Origin: Desulfovibrio sp. TomC | GTDB lineage: Bacteria > Desulfobacterota > Desulfovibrionia > Desulfovibrionales > Desulfovibrionaceae | Direction of reading: 5' to 3' | DNA length: 64,000 nucleotides | NCBI RefSeq assembly: GCF_000801335.2 | Contig: NZ_JSEH01000002.1 | Span: 62,001 to 126,000 of the forward strand | Shown: positions 44,817-53,359 of the stretch, piece by piece | How the letters are laid out: every line of letters starts with the position of its first letter | Position numbering within the stretch: the stretch's first letter is position 1 | Notes under the pieces: generated by a model | What the model was told of the DNA's origin: nothing | The model's database searches: none | Seen by the model: only the letters and a program-made list of their open reading frames with translations | Program-made: the position numbers and the translations under genes

Positions 44817-45106
44817 GCCTCCGGCGGCCGGGGGGATGATCCCCCCGGACCCCTGCAATGGGAGAAGTTTTAAAGGGGGTCTTGGCGCGCTCTGGCAATC
44901 CGGTATGGTGTGGGCCATGGCAGTTTGCGGCCGTGGTCGGAGGGGCAGGACGCTGATGGCCCGTGGTGCATCCAGTGCATTGCGAAACAGCTCGTTTTGC
45001 ACACTCCGGCGATTTCGGGCAAAAGACCGCACAGACGCCCATAACACTGCAAACGCTGATCTGAGTGGGTTTCCAAAAGGGGTCCCCCCTTTGGCCGCCG
45101 GAGGCA
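44817..45106. repeat. Inverted-repeat-bounded element between hypD and hypE
   Basis: TGCCTCCGGCGGCC (44817-44830) and its exact reverse complement GGCCGCCGGAGGCA (45093-45106) bound a 290-base segment that fills most of the hypD-hypE gap. Each end also carries a hairpin: CCGGGGGGAT/ATCCCCCCGG (44828-44848) and CCAAAAGGGG/CCCCCTTTGG (45074-45094, imperfect). The interior has no gene I can support. A third copy of the 14-base end sits at 52779-52792. It looks like a non-coding mobile-type or REP-like element inserted into a hyp operon. Confidence 0.75.
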
Positions 45107-45143
45107 AGCCTCCCTCACGAACCTCACTTGCAAAGGTTTATCC

Positions 45144-46145
45144 ATGGACAAGGTTTTGCTCGATTACGGCAGCGGCGGCCGGGCTTCCCACCGGTTTGTG
45201 GCCGACCTTTTCTTCAAGTATCTCGGCAACGATATTCTGGCCCGCATGGATGACGCAGCCGTGTTGTCCCTGACCGGGCCGGTGGCCATGAGCACGGACA
45301 GTTTCGTGGTCGATCCCATCTTTTTTCCGGGCGGCAACATCGGCTCCCTGGCTGTGCATGGCACGGTCAACGATGTGGCCATGATGGGGGCGCGGCCCCT
45401 GTACCTGACCTGCGGCTTTATCCTGGAAGAAGGACTGCCCATGGACGATCTGGCCCGCATCGTGGCCTCCATGGGCGAGGCGGCGCGGCAGGCCGGGGTG
45501 CGGATCGTGGCCGGCGACACCAAGGTGGTGCCCCGCGGCGCGGCGGACAAGATTTTCATCAATACCACCGGCATCGGCGAGATCATGGTCGATCCGGCTC
45601 CCAGCGGGCATCGGGCGGCCCTGGGCGATGTGGTCATTGTGTCCGGCACCATGGGCGATCATGGGCTGGCCATCCTGTCCACCCGCGAGGGCCTGTCCTT
45701 TGATTCCCCGGTGGTCAGCGACAGCGCCGCCCTTGGCGGACTGGTCGGCAAGCTCCTGGCAGCTGTGCCTGGGGTGCATGTGTTGCGTGATCCGACCCGC
45801 GGAGGCCTGGCCACGACGCTCAATGAAATCGCCGGACAGTCGAACGTCGGCATCGAACTGATGCAGGCCGACATCCCGGTCGATCCGGCCGTGACCGGCG
45901 GTTGCGCCGTGCTTGGGCTGGACCCGCTGTATCTGGCCAATGAAGGCAAATTCCTGTGCATCCTGCCCGAAGCCGAGGCCCAGGCGGCCCTGGCCGTCTT
46001 GCGGGCCGATCCGCTCGGGACTGGAGCCGTGGTCATCGGCCGGGTGACGGGCGAACACGCCGGCAAGGTGGCCATGGTGACCCCCCTTGGCGGCAAACGG
46101 CTGCTCGGCATGCTTGAGGGCGAACAGTTGCCGCGCATCTGCTAG
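45144..46145 (+). CDS. hypE: Hydrogenase maturation protein HypE
   Basis: 333 residues of the PurM-like ATPase family. [39 protein letters not shown] and the C-terminal PRIC, whose Cys receives the carbamoyl group and is dehydrated to thiocyanate, the source of cyanide ligands. HypE works with HypF (absent here) and HypC/HypD. An element of about 290 bases separates it from hypD. The gene is followed by dapB after 40 bases. Confidence 0.95.
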   Translation: MDKVLLDYGSGGRASHRFVADLFFKYLGNDILARMDDAAVLSLTGPVAMSTDSFVVDPIFFPGGNIGSLAVHGTVNDVAMMGARPLYLTCGFILEEGLPMDDLARIVASMGEAARQAGVRIVAGDTKVVPRGAADKIFINTTGIGEIMVDPAPSGHRAALGDVVIVSGTMGDHGLAILSTREGLSFDSPVVSDSAALGGLVGKLLAAVPGVHVLRDPTRGGLATTLNEIAGQSNVGIELMQADIPVDPAVTGGCAVLGLDPLYLANEGKFLCILPEAEAQAALAVLRADPLGTGAVVIGRVTGEHAGKVAMVTPLGGKRLLGMLEGEQLPRIC

Positions 46146-46185
46146 GCAGGCCGGCGACGTAATTTTTAACAGCAGGAGCGCAAAC

Positions 46186-46974
46186 ATGAGCGTATGCGAT
46201 GTGGTGATCATGGGGGCCTTGGGCCGCATGGGCGCGACCCTGGTGCGGCTGGTCCAGGCCGATCCGGCGATCTTCCGGCTGGTCGGGGCCTTGGAGCGCA
46301 AGGGCTGTACGGCCGATCTGGCCAATCTGAACTGCGAAGTGGGCGACGATCTGACCACGGTGCTGGCCAAATGCCCGGGAGCGGTCATCATCGATTTCAC
46401 GGCCCCGGAAAATTCGGTCAACGTGGCCAAAATCGCCGCCGCCTCGGGTAATCCCGTGGTTATCGGCACCACGGGCCTTACTGCGGAGCAGATAGCGTCC
46501 CTGGCCGTATCGGCCACAAAAACGTCCATCTTTTTCGCCCCCAACATGAGCGTGGGCTTAAACGTGCTGCTTGCCGTCCTGCCCGAGCTCGTGCGCAAAC
46601 TTGGGCCGGCCTACAACCTTGAAGTGATGGAAATTCACCACAATAAGAAAGTCGACGCCCCCAGCGGCACGGCCATCAAGCTCGGCCAGTGTCTGGCCGA
46701 AGCTCGGGGTGCGGACTATGACGCGGTCAAGCGCCACACCCGCGACGGCATCATCGGGGCGCGCACCAGCGAAGAGATCGGCGTGGCCTCGATACGCGGC
46801 GGCGACGTCGTGGGCGACCACACCGTCTATTTCTTTGGACCGGGCGAACGCATTGAGGTGAAGCACCAGGTGCACACCCGTGACACCCTGGCCCAGGGGG
46901 CCTTGCGCGCCGTCCCCTGGATTGCTGCCCAGAAGCCCGGTCGGCTCTACGCCATGGCCGACATGCTGGCCTGA
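46186..46974 (+). CDS. dapB: 4-hydroxy-tetrahydrodipicolinate reductase
   Basis: 262 residues. N-terminal Rossmann fold with [10 protein letters not shown], then [19 protein letters not shown] and the substrate signature [13 protein letters not shown]. It reduces the DapA product in lysine and diaminopimelate synthesis. CAGGAG is eight bases before the ATG at 46186. A terminator follows. Co-transcription with hypE is likely from the 40-base gap. Confidence 0.96.
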   Translation: MSVCDVVIMGALGRMGATLVRLVQADPAIFRLVGALERKGCTADLANLNCEVGDDLTTVLAKCPGAVIIDFTAPENSVNVAKIAAASGNPVVIGTTGLTAEQIASLAVSATKTSIFFAPNMSVGLNVLLAVLPELVRKLGPAYNLEVMEIHHNKKVDAPSGTAIKLGQCLAEARGADYDAVKRHTRDGIIGARTSEEIGVASIRGGDVVGDHTVYFFGPGERIEVKHQVHTRDTLAQGALRAVPWIAAQKPGRLYAMADMLA

Positions 46975-47003
46975 TTTTTTTTGGAAAGGCGGTTGCACCA
47001 AGG

Positions 47004-47049
47004 GCACGGCTGTTCCTGCGGGAGCGGCCGTGCTTTTTTCATCAGTTGG
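47004..47049 (+). terminator. Rho-independent terminator after dapB
   Basis: GCACGGC (47004-47010) pairs with GCCGTGC (47037-47043), followed by TTTTTT. Confidence 0.8.
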
Positions 47050-47234
47050 GAGTGCCGGGACTGGCTGCGGGGGCTGCCCTCCCGGCCCGGGTGCTTGCTG
47101 TGTTTGCCAGAGCTTGCTGTTGACCGGAAACTACGGCGTTGGTCGCCAAGGAACGCGCGTCCTTGTTGGGCAGGTTGCAGTGCTGCCCGTGCTGTCGCAG
47201 CGGGTGTATCTTTATTTTGTAAAAGGGAGGGGGG

Positions 47235-47528
47235 ATGACGGAAACCAACGCGGGCTGGTGGGTGCTGGCGGTTGGCGGCCCCTACGATGCAGACGATTTC
47301 GACCAGCGCGAGCGGGCACGCACCCGGTTGCGCCAAGAATTGCTGCTCCAGGCCATTGTGCCCGACGACTACGTCTGGGTCTGGGACGAGACCGACACGG
47401 CCCAGCTCGTGCTGCGAAGCTTTGGCAACCGCGCGGCAGCCGAGTCCTACGCCGCGTATTTGAGCGGTCGTGGCGTTGTTGCCCGGGTGACGCCGATTAT
47501 GGACGAGCCCGGCGAGAATGTTGGCTGA
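47235..47528 (+). CDS. Small protein of unknown function
   Basis: 97 residues, acidic and aromatic-rich at the start (GWWVLAVGGPYDADDFDQRE, YVWVWDETDTA), with a C-terminal segment RAAAESYAAYLSGRGVVARV that recalls a single beta-alpha-beta unit. GGGAGGGGGG lies directly before the ATG. No family or neighbour-based clue. Codon use looks like the rest of the window, so I keep it as a real gene. Confidence 0.6.
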   Translation: MTETNAGWWVLAVGGPYDADDFDQRERARTRLRQELLLQAIVPDDYVWVWDETDTAQLVLRSFGNRAAAESYAAYLSGRGVVARVTPIMDEPGENVG

Positions 47529-47590
47529 GGCGGGAGGGCTGCATGGTGTGCGCACCAGAGGACGAATCGGCCTGAAGCTGCCGATCGCGG

Positions 47591-47697
47591 AGAAGGAGTG
47601 TACTTCATCGGTCCCTTGTCTGTCGCCACCCAAGACGGGCCAGGAGATGCGGGTGAGGAGCAGGAGTGTGCGTCATCGGTTCCTTGCCTGTCGCCTC
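47591..47697. repeat. Two imperfect direct repeats, about 40 bases, 67 apart
   Basis: AGGAGTGTACTTCATCGGTC (47594 onward) and AGGAGTGTGCGTCATCGGTT (47662 onward) are followed in both by CCTTGYCTGTCGCC. No open frame spans them sensibly. Confidence 0.7.
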
Positions 47698-47850
47698 CGT
47701 GTGCGTATTCTCCGGACAACCTGTCGCCGGCCTGGGTCAAACGTGTTCCCAACCTGACGTCGGTCTGTTCTCAACGTCCCCCCGCCTGTCGCCACTGTGT
47801 TCGTAACGCTCCCCGACCTGTCGCCTTAATGTGCAAAACTCCCCTCAGGC
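47688..47850. repeat. Degenerate tandem repeat, 32-33-base period
   Basis: Units begin with CTGTCGCC or a variant at 47688, 47721, 47754, 47786, 47818 and 47850, spaced 33, 33, 32, 32 and 32 bases. Later parts of the unit share a GTGTTC..AACGTYCCC pattern. Weaker versions continue towards 47950. The units differ in many positions, so this is not a CRISPR array. It could be an array of protein-binding sites or a decaying repeat. Confidence 0.65.
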
Positions 47851-47950
47851 TGTTCGTTTCGTGTTCCTATCTGGTTCCTATCCGGCCGAGGCCTGTTCGA
47901 AAGGTGTCGCCAACGCGCCCTGAAATGTTCTTTTGTTGTTCCTTGTCTGT

Positions 47951-48110
47951 GCGTAACTAGAATAATAGCATAAAATAACACGCTAAAATTGTTTTATAGC
48001 CGGCTGGCAGCGATCTTCCGACCTGTGCCTCCTGTGTTCACAGGCTGTGCACAGTCTGTTCGAAAACATTCTAATAAACTAAAATAATTAACTATACTTA
48101 AGAGAGAAAA
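47951..48110 (+). promoter_or_regulatory. AT-rich stretch with palindromes and a -10-like element ahead of lhr
   Basis: In GC-rich DNA, 47953-47999 and 48068-48110 are strikingly AT-rich. Between them lie CTGTGTTCACAG (48032-48043) and the perfect palindrome CTGTGCACAG (48045-48054). TATACT at 48093-48098 could be the lhr -10 element; no good -35 was seen. The whole 47529-48153 gap contains no gene I can support. Confidence 0.4.
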
Positions 48111-48153
48111 GGCAACCCTTGGAAAAAAAAACCAGGCCGGTCATACTCAGCCC

Positions 48154-51100
48154 ATGCCATTGCCATTTCATCCGCTGGTCAGCGATTGGTTCACCCGCCA
48201 GGTCGGCCAACCCACCGACATCCAGACCCGGGCCTGGCCGCGCATCGCCGCCGGCGAACACGTCCTGGCCGTGGCTCCGACCGGGTCCGGCAAGACCCTG
48301 ACCGCCTTCCTGGCCGCCCTGGACGCCCTGGCCACCGGCCGCTGGCCCACCGGCCAGACCAGCGTGGTCTATGTCTCGCCGCTCAAGGCTCTCGGCAGCG
48401 ACGTGCGGGCCAATCTGGTGCGCCCGCTTACCGGCCTGCGCCAGACCTTTGCCGCTGCCGGCGTTGCCTTCCCCCACATCCGGGCCGAAATCCGCTCCGG
48501 CGACACCCCGGCCGATGCCCGACGGCGGATGCTGCGCCAGCCCCCGGAAATTCTCATCACCACCCCGGAATCGCTGAACCTGCTCCTGAGTTCCAAGGGC
48601 GGCCGGGGGATGCTTGGGGCGGTGCGGCTGGTCATTCTCGATGAAATCCATGCCGTGGCCGGGTCCAAACGCGGCGTGTTTCTTCTGGCCGGGGTGGAAC
48701 GGTTGGCTTTGCTGGCTGGTGAATTCCAGCGCGTGGCCCTCTCGGCCACGGTGTCGCCGCTGGCAACCGTTGCCGCCATGGTCGGCGGCTTCCGGCCCGC
48801 TGGCGAAGCGGCCGATGGGGCACTTGTCCCGCGCCCGGTGGCGGTGGTGGCCAGCCCGGCCGAGAAGCGGCTGGAGTTGCGGGTGGAGTACGCCTCCTGG
48901 GACGAGCGGGAGACGCCGGAGGCCTCGTTTCTGACCCTGGTTGCGGCCAGGGTGCGCCGGCGCATTGCCGCCAATCGCACCACGCTCGTGTTCGTCAACA
49001 GCCGCAAACTCTGCGAAAAGCTCACCCGGCTGGTCAACGCCGATCTGGACGAGCCGCTGGCCCACGCCCACCACGGGTCCCTGGCCAAGGAGCTGCGCCA
49101 GGCCGTGGAAGCGCGCCTCAAGACCGGGGAGCTTCGGGCGGTGGTGGCCACCAATTCTTTGGAACTTGGCATCGACATCGGGTCCGTGGACGAGGTTCTG
49201 CTGGTTGAATGTCCTCCAACCGTGAGCGCGGCGGTCCAGCGCATTGGTCGCTCGGGCCATGGCGTGGGCGAGGTCAGCCGGGCGATTTTTCTCCCCACCT
49301 CGGAAAAGGACCTGCTTGAAGCGGCAGTCATGGCCAAGGCGGCGGCCGGACGCGACATCGAGCCGCTACGACCGGTGGAGGCCCCGCTCGATGTCCTGGC
49401 CCAGGTGTTGGTGGCCATGCTCGGGGTTGAGACCTGGGACGTGGACGGGCTGTATGTGGCCGTGCGCCGCTGCTGGTCCTACCGTGACCTGGGCCGCACG
49501 GCCTTTGACCTGACCCTTGGCATGTTGGCCGGGCGCTATGCCGCCACCCGCCTGCGCGAACTCTCGCCCCTGGTGGCCATCGACGCCCTTGACGGCACGG
49601 CCTCGGCCCGGGCCGGGGCGCTTTTGCGGCTTTACGCCTCGGGCGGGGTCATTGCCGACCGGGGCTACTACGCCCTGCGCCGCCAGGACCTGGGCACGCG
49701 CCTGGGCGAACTCGACGAGGTCTTTGTCTGGGAAGCGCGTCTGGGCCAGGTCTTCGCCTTTGGGGCGCACAACTGGCGCATCGAGCGCATCACCGACGCC
49801 GATGTCTTTGTTGCGCCAGCCCCGGCCGGGGCGGTGCCGGCTCCCTTCTGGCTGGGCGATCCCCGCTCCCGGGACCGTCATTTCTCCGCCCGCATCGGCG
49901 ATTTTCTGGAAGAGGCCGACGCCCGGCTGGGTGATCCCGCCTATGTCCGAGAACTGGAGACAGACTATTGTTTGGAACCGGCCGCCGCCCAGGTCCTGGT
50001 CGGCTACCTGCGCCGCCAGCAGGAGGCCACTGGCGCGGCCCTGCCCCATGCCCGCCATCTGCTCATTGAAGTGACCGACACCGGCCCGGGTGGTGCGCCC
50101 GGCAATCAGGTCATCCTGCATGCGCCCCTGGGACTGGCCGTTACCGCGCCGCTTGGGCTGGCCCTGGAAACCGGCCTGGAGGCGCTGACCGGGCATCCGG
50201 TCCCGGTCTTTGCCGGCAACGACTGCGTGGCCGTCACCCTGCCCGGCGATATCGATCCCCTGGCTGTGTTGTCGGCGGTGCCGGCCCGGGACGTGGGCGA
50301 ACTGGTGCGGGCGCGTCTGGAAGGCTCAGGCGCGTTTGGCGCGGCTTTCCGAGAGGCTGCCGGCCGGGCCTTGCTGTTGCCCCGCGACGGTTTTGGCAAA
50401 CGCCAGCCGCTGTGGATCACCCGGCTGCGGGCGCGAAAGCTCCTGGCCGCCGTGGCCGACTATGGCGACTTTCCCATCGTGCTGGAGGCCTGGCGCACCT
50501 GTCTGGTCGATCTTTTCGATCCGGCCGGGCTGGCCGAATTCCTGGGGGCCGCCCAGTCCGGGGGGCTGGCCGTCACGGTGGCCAAAACCCGGGTGCAAAG
50601 CCCCTTTGCCGCCGATCTCGTCTGGCGGCACATCACCGAATACATGTACTTGACCGATGCCGGCACAGCCGCCGGCCCAACCGGGGCGCGGCCGGATCTG
50701 GTGGCCGAGGTGGCCCGCGGTCCGGATCGGCCGGCCGTGTCCGAAGCGGTTGCCGCCGCTTTTGAGCAAAGACGCCAGCGTCTCTATCCGGGCTATGCCC
50801 CGGGCAGTGCGGCCGAACTCCTGGAGCACGTCAAAGAACGCATCTGCCTGCCCCAGGCCGAGTGGCGGGCCATCCTGGACGCCATGGCCCGCGACCATGG
50901 CCTGACGGCGGATTCTCTGGAAACGGCTCTGGCCGCCAAACTGGCCTGCATTGAACCGATCCCCGGCGGAGAAGGGCTGGTGGTCGCCCTGGAGCGGGCC
51001 GTTGCCGTGGCCCAGGCCTTTTGGCGCGACGTTGCCCTGGTCCGGCCCATGGCTGCAACGGCCAAGTTGCCGCGTCGGCGCACCGGGGCAGAGGATGACG

Positions 51101-52638
51101 AACGAGCCGCCCGGGAAGGGCTTTTGGGGCAGTGGCTCTCCTTTTACGGTCCCCGCAGCCTGGACTCCCTGGTCGGGCTGCTGGGGCTTTCGCCGGCAAT
51201 CCTTCAAGCGTTGCTTGAGGATTTGCAGGCGGCCGGCGAGGTGGTGGCAGGGCGGCTGCTCACCGGCCGGGAGGAGGTGCACTGGTGCGATGCAGCCAAT
51301 TTCGAGACCTTGCTCCGTCTGGCCCGGGCGGCCAGGCGTCCGGTCCTGACCGCGCTGCCGGCCGGACATGTGCCCTATTTCCTGGCCATCTGGCAGGGGC
51401 TTGCCCGGCCGGCCGTCGATCCGTCCGGCCTGGCCGAACGGGTGGAGCGATTGAGCTGTCTGCCGCTGCCGGCCGGGCTGTGGGAGACCGAGGTGTTGCC
51501 GGCTCGTTGTCCGACCTATGACCCGGCCCGACTCGACGCTGCCCTGGAGGCGTCGGGCCTGCAGTGGTTCGGGGCAGGGAAACAGAAGGTGCTCTTTGCC
51601 CGGCCAGACGACCTCGATCTGGCCGGATTTACCCCTCGCACCGCCGAGAGCGGGCTTTTCCCGGATATTCGGGCCGGCTATGATTTTTCGAGTCTGCTGG
51701 AGATCACGGGCCTCTCGCCCAAGGCCCTGACCGAACGGCTGTGGCAGGCGGTCTGGAAGGGTGAGGCGGCCTGCGACGGCATGGCCGTGTTGCGCCGGGG
51801 CGTGGCCAATGGGTTTACGGCCGAGGAGGCGTTCACCCGGTCTGCCCGGGGCGGACGGCAGGCGTTTCGGCGCACGTCGCCCGGGCGGTTTGCCGGCTCG
51901 TTGCCCCTGGCCGGGGTATGGCGGGCGCTTCGGGTGCCGCCCTTGCCGGATTATCCCGTGGCCCTGGAAGCCCTGGCCATGGACCGGGCCCGGCTGCTCC
52001 TTGCCCGCTACGGCGTGGTCTGCCGCGACATGCTGGCCCGCGAGGTCCCGGCTCTGGGCTGGAGTGGGGTTTTTCGGGCCTTGCGGCGCATGGAATTATC
52101 CGGCGAAGTCGTGTCCGGCGAGTTCTTCGCCGGCCTGTCCGGGCCGCAATTTGCCGACGGCCGGGCTGTCCGCCTGCTTACGGCCGGGCTTTCGGGCGAC
52201 GAGCCGTGGTGGATTGCCGGACGCGACCCGGCCGCTTTCTGGGGCGCGGTGGACCAGACTGGTTCTCATGCCCTGGCTGGCGTTGGCGGGCATACGGTCC
52301 CGGCGGACCTTGTTCTGCCGCGTCGCACCGCCGGGACCTGGGTCTCCTTTGCCGGGGCGCGTCCGGTCGCGGTTTTCGAGGCCGGCGGCGGACGCATGAC
52401 CCTGGGGCTGTCCCCGGATGCAACCGGACTGCCGGCTGCCCTGGCTCCGCTTGTCCACGTGCTCACCCGGCGAACTGCACCCGAGTCGCGGCTGGTTGTC
52501 GCCACCATAAACGACGTCCCGGCCGGGGAGAGCCCGTACCGGGACGTCTTGCGGCTGCTTTTTGAGGTGGTGGGGGAGCGCCGGGGTCTGACGCTCTATC
52601 GCAGGCGCACCGACCCAGGTGTACCGGAGCCTGGGTGA
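48154..52638 (+). CDS. lhr: Lhr-type DEAD/DEAH ATP-dependent helicase
   Basis: 1494 residues, close to the long Lhr class (about 1500). Helicase motifs in order: Q-motif region DIQTRAW, Walker A APTGSGKT (41-48), SPLKALGSD, TTPESLN, DEIH, LSATVSPL, and motif VI QRIGRSGH. Long C-terminal winged-helix and Lhr-specific domains follow. Lhr unwinds RNA:DNA hybrids and is tied to DNA repair in several bacteria. No good ribosome site precedes the ATG; the start may be slightly off. Downstream is a repeat copy and then a gene on the other strand. Confidence 0.95.
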   Translation: MPLPFHPLVSDWFTRQVGQPTDIQTRAWPRIAAGEHVLAVAPTGSGKTLTAFLAALDALATGRWPTGQTSVVYVSPLKALGSDVRANLVRPLTGLRQTFAAAGVAFPHIRAEIRSGDTPADARRRMLRQPPEILITTPESLNLLLSSKGGRGMLGAVRLVILDEIHAVAGSKRGVFLLAGVERLALLAGEFQRVALSATVSPLATVAAMVGGFRPAGEAADGALVPRPVAVVASPAEKRLELRVEYASWDERETPEASFLTLVAARVRRRIAANRTTLVFVNSRKLCEKLTRLVNADLDEPLAHAHHGSLAKELRQAVEARLKTGELRAVVATNSLELGIDIGSVDEVLLVECPPTVSAAVQRIGRSGHGVGEVSRAIFLPTSEKDLLEAAVMAKAAAGRDIEPLRPVEAPLDVLAQVLVAMLGVETWDVDGLYVAVRRCWSYRDLGRTAFDLTLGMLAGRYAATRLRELSPLVAIDALDGTASARAGALLRLYASGGVIADRGYYALRRQDLGTRLGELDEVFVWEARLGQVFAFGAHNWRIERITDADVFVAPAPAGAVPAPFWLGDPRSRDRHFSARIGDFLEEADARLGDPAYVRELETDYCLEPAAAQVLVGYLRRQQEATGAALPHARHLLIEVTDTGPGGAPGNQVILHAPLGLAVTAPLGLALETGLEALTGHPVPVFAGNDCVAVTLPGDIDPLAVLSAVPARDVGELVRARLEGSGAFGAAFREAAGRALLLPRDGFGKRQPLWITRLRARKLLAAVADYGDFPIVLEAWRTCLVDLFDPAGLAEFLGAAQSGGLAVTVAKTRVQSPFAADLVWRHITEYMYLTDAGTAAGPTGARPDLVAEVARGPDRPAVSEAVAAAFEQRRQRLYPGYAPGSAAELLEHVKERICLPQAEWRAILDAMARDHGLTADSLETALAAKLACIEPIPGGEGLVVALERAVAVAQAFWRDVALVRPMAATAKLPRRRTGAEDDERAAREGLLGQWLSFYGPRSLDSLVGLLGLSPAILQALLEDLQAAGEVVAGRLLTGREEVHWCDAANFETLLRLARAARRPVLTALPAGHVPYFLAIWQGLARPAVDPSGLAERVERLSCLPLPAGLWETEVLPARCPTYDPARLDAALEASGLQWFGAGKQKVLFARPDDLDLAGFTPRTAESGLFPDIRAGYDFSSLLEITGLSPKALTERLWQAVWKGEAACDGMAVLRRGVANGFTAEEAFTRSARGGRQAFRRTSPGRFAGSLPLAGVWRALRVPPLPDYPVALEALAMDRARLLLARYGVVCRDMLAREVPALGWSGVFRALRRMELSGEVVSGEFFAGLSGPQFADGRAVRLLTAGLSGDEPWWIAGRDPAAFWGAVDQTGSHALAGVGGHTVPADLVLPRRTAGTWVSFAGARPVAVFEAGGGRMTLGLSPDATGLPAALAPLVHVLTRRTAPESRLVVATINDVPAGESPYRDVLRLLFEVVGERRGLTLYRRRTDPGVPEPG

Positions 52639-52756
52639 TTCCCGTCAAGTGCGAACACCAACGGTTAGGCCCCCGGCCCCCTCTCCTCTTTTCTTACGCA
52701 ACTGTCGTTCCTCGACTTGGCAACGCGCCCAGTCAGATCAAAGAACCCCAGGTGGG

Positions 52757-52792
52757 ATTCCAAAGGGGTCACCCCTTTGGCCGCCGGAGGCA
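52757..52792 (+). repeat. Third copy of the GGCCGCCGGAGGCA repeat with hairpin
   Basis: CCAAAGGGGT (52760-52769) and ACCCCTTTGG (52771-52780) form a perfect hairpin around one C. GGCCGCCGGAGGCA runs on from it, sharing the terminal GG, at 52779-52792. Same core as both ends of the element at 44817-45106. It lies in the lhr downstream gap (52639-52818) and may also terminate transcription. Confidence 0.75.
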
Positions 52793-52818
52793 TTCCCCCA
52801 GCTTCTCTTCATCTCCCC

Positions 52819-53211
52819 CTAACGGGCCGCCCGGCCTGTGCCGTGGTACATCTTGGCTTCGGTCTTGGCCGGTTTTTTCTGCAGGTATGTGTAGCGTTTG
52901 CCGGCCACTTCGGCAAAGCGGGCCAGGATGGCCGGCAGATCGGACTCCTGAAGCTCCGCAGCCAGGGGCGCGTGGCGGCCAAGGCGCGGGGAGAGCGTAT
53001 AGCCCGGGGCCTGTCCCGGGGTCAGGACAATGTCCTCGTAGAGAATTTCAAAGGCCTCGCTGTGTCCAGCCACGACGCCGTTTAAGAGCTCCAGCATGGT
53101 GTAGACAAAAAATTTCTGCACATCGGCCGTTGATTCGGCCAATCCCATGCTTTCGCGGAATTTTGGGGTCAATTCGTTCTCAAGTTTGGTAAACGAAGCC
53201 ATTCTGGTCAT
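52819..53211 (-). CDS. Protein of unknown function
   Basis: 130 residues, starting MTRMASFTKLENELTPKFRE. Mostly helical, with basic Lys-rich segments near the end (AGKRYTYLQKKPAKTEAKMY). GGAGG is four bases before the ATG at 53211; the frame is open to 53463 but reads nonsense there. I do not recognise a family. It is divergent from the glutamate dehydrogenase gene, so the two may share a control region. Confidence 0.75.
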   Translation of the reverse strand: MTRMASFTKLENELTPKFRESMGLAESTADVQKFFVYTMLELLNGVVAGHSEAFEILYEDIVLTPGQAPGYTLSPRLGRHAPLAAELQESDLPAILARFAEVAGKRYTYLQKKPAKTEAKMYHGTGRAAR

Positions 53212-53359
53212 AGAGCCTCCCTGTTTGGGGTTAGGATAGTCATAGCGCACAATAGGTGGACAGGGGAAGGGCGCTTGCCATTTTCTGCGCCTTTGGCCAT
53301 GAGGTGGTTTCGTGGGGAAGGCCTGCCGCGTTTCGCCAACTTTCGCCAAGGAGCTGCCT

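Noticed and set aside
47688-47850. Possible CRISPR array
   Set aside because: The units are diverged along their whole length; a CRISPR array needs near-identical repeats with unrelated spacers. No cas genes are present.
47951-48110. Possible chromosomal replication origin
   Set aside because: AT-rich with nearby repeats, but no convincing DnaA boxes (TTATNCACA) and no dnaA or dnaN gene nearby.
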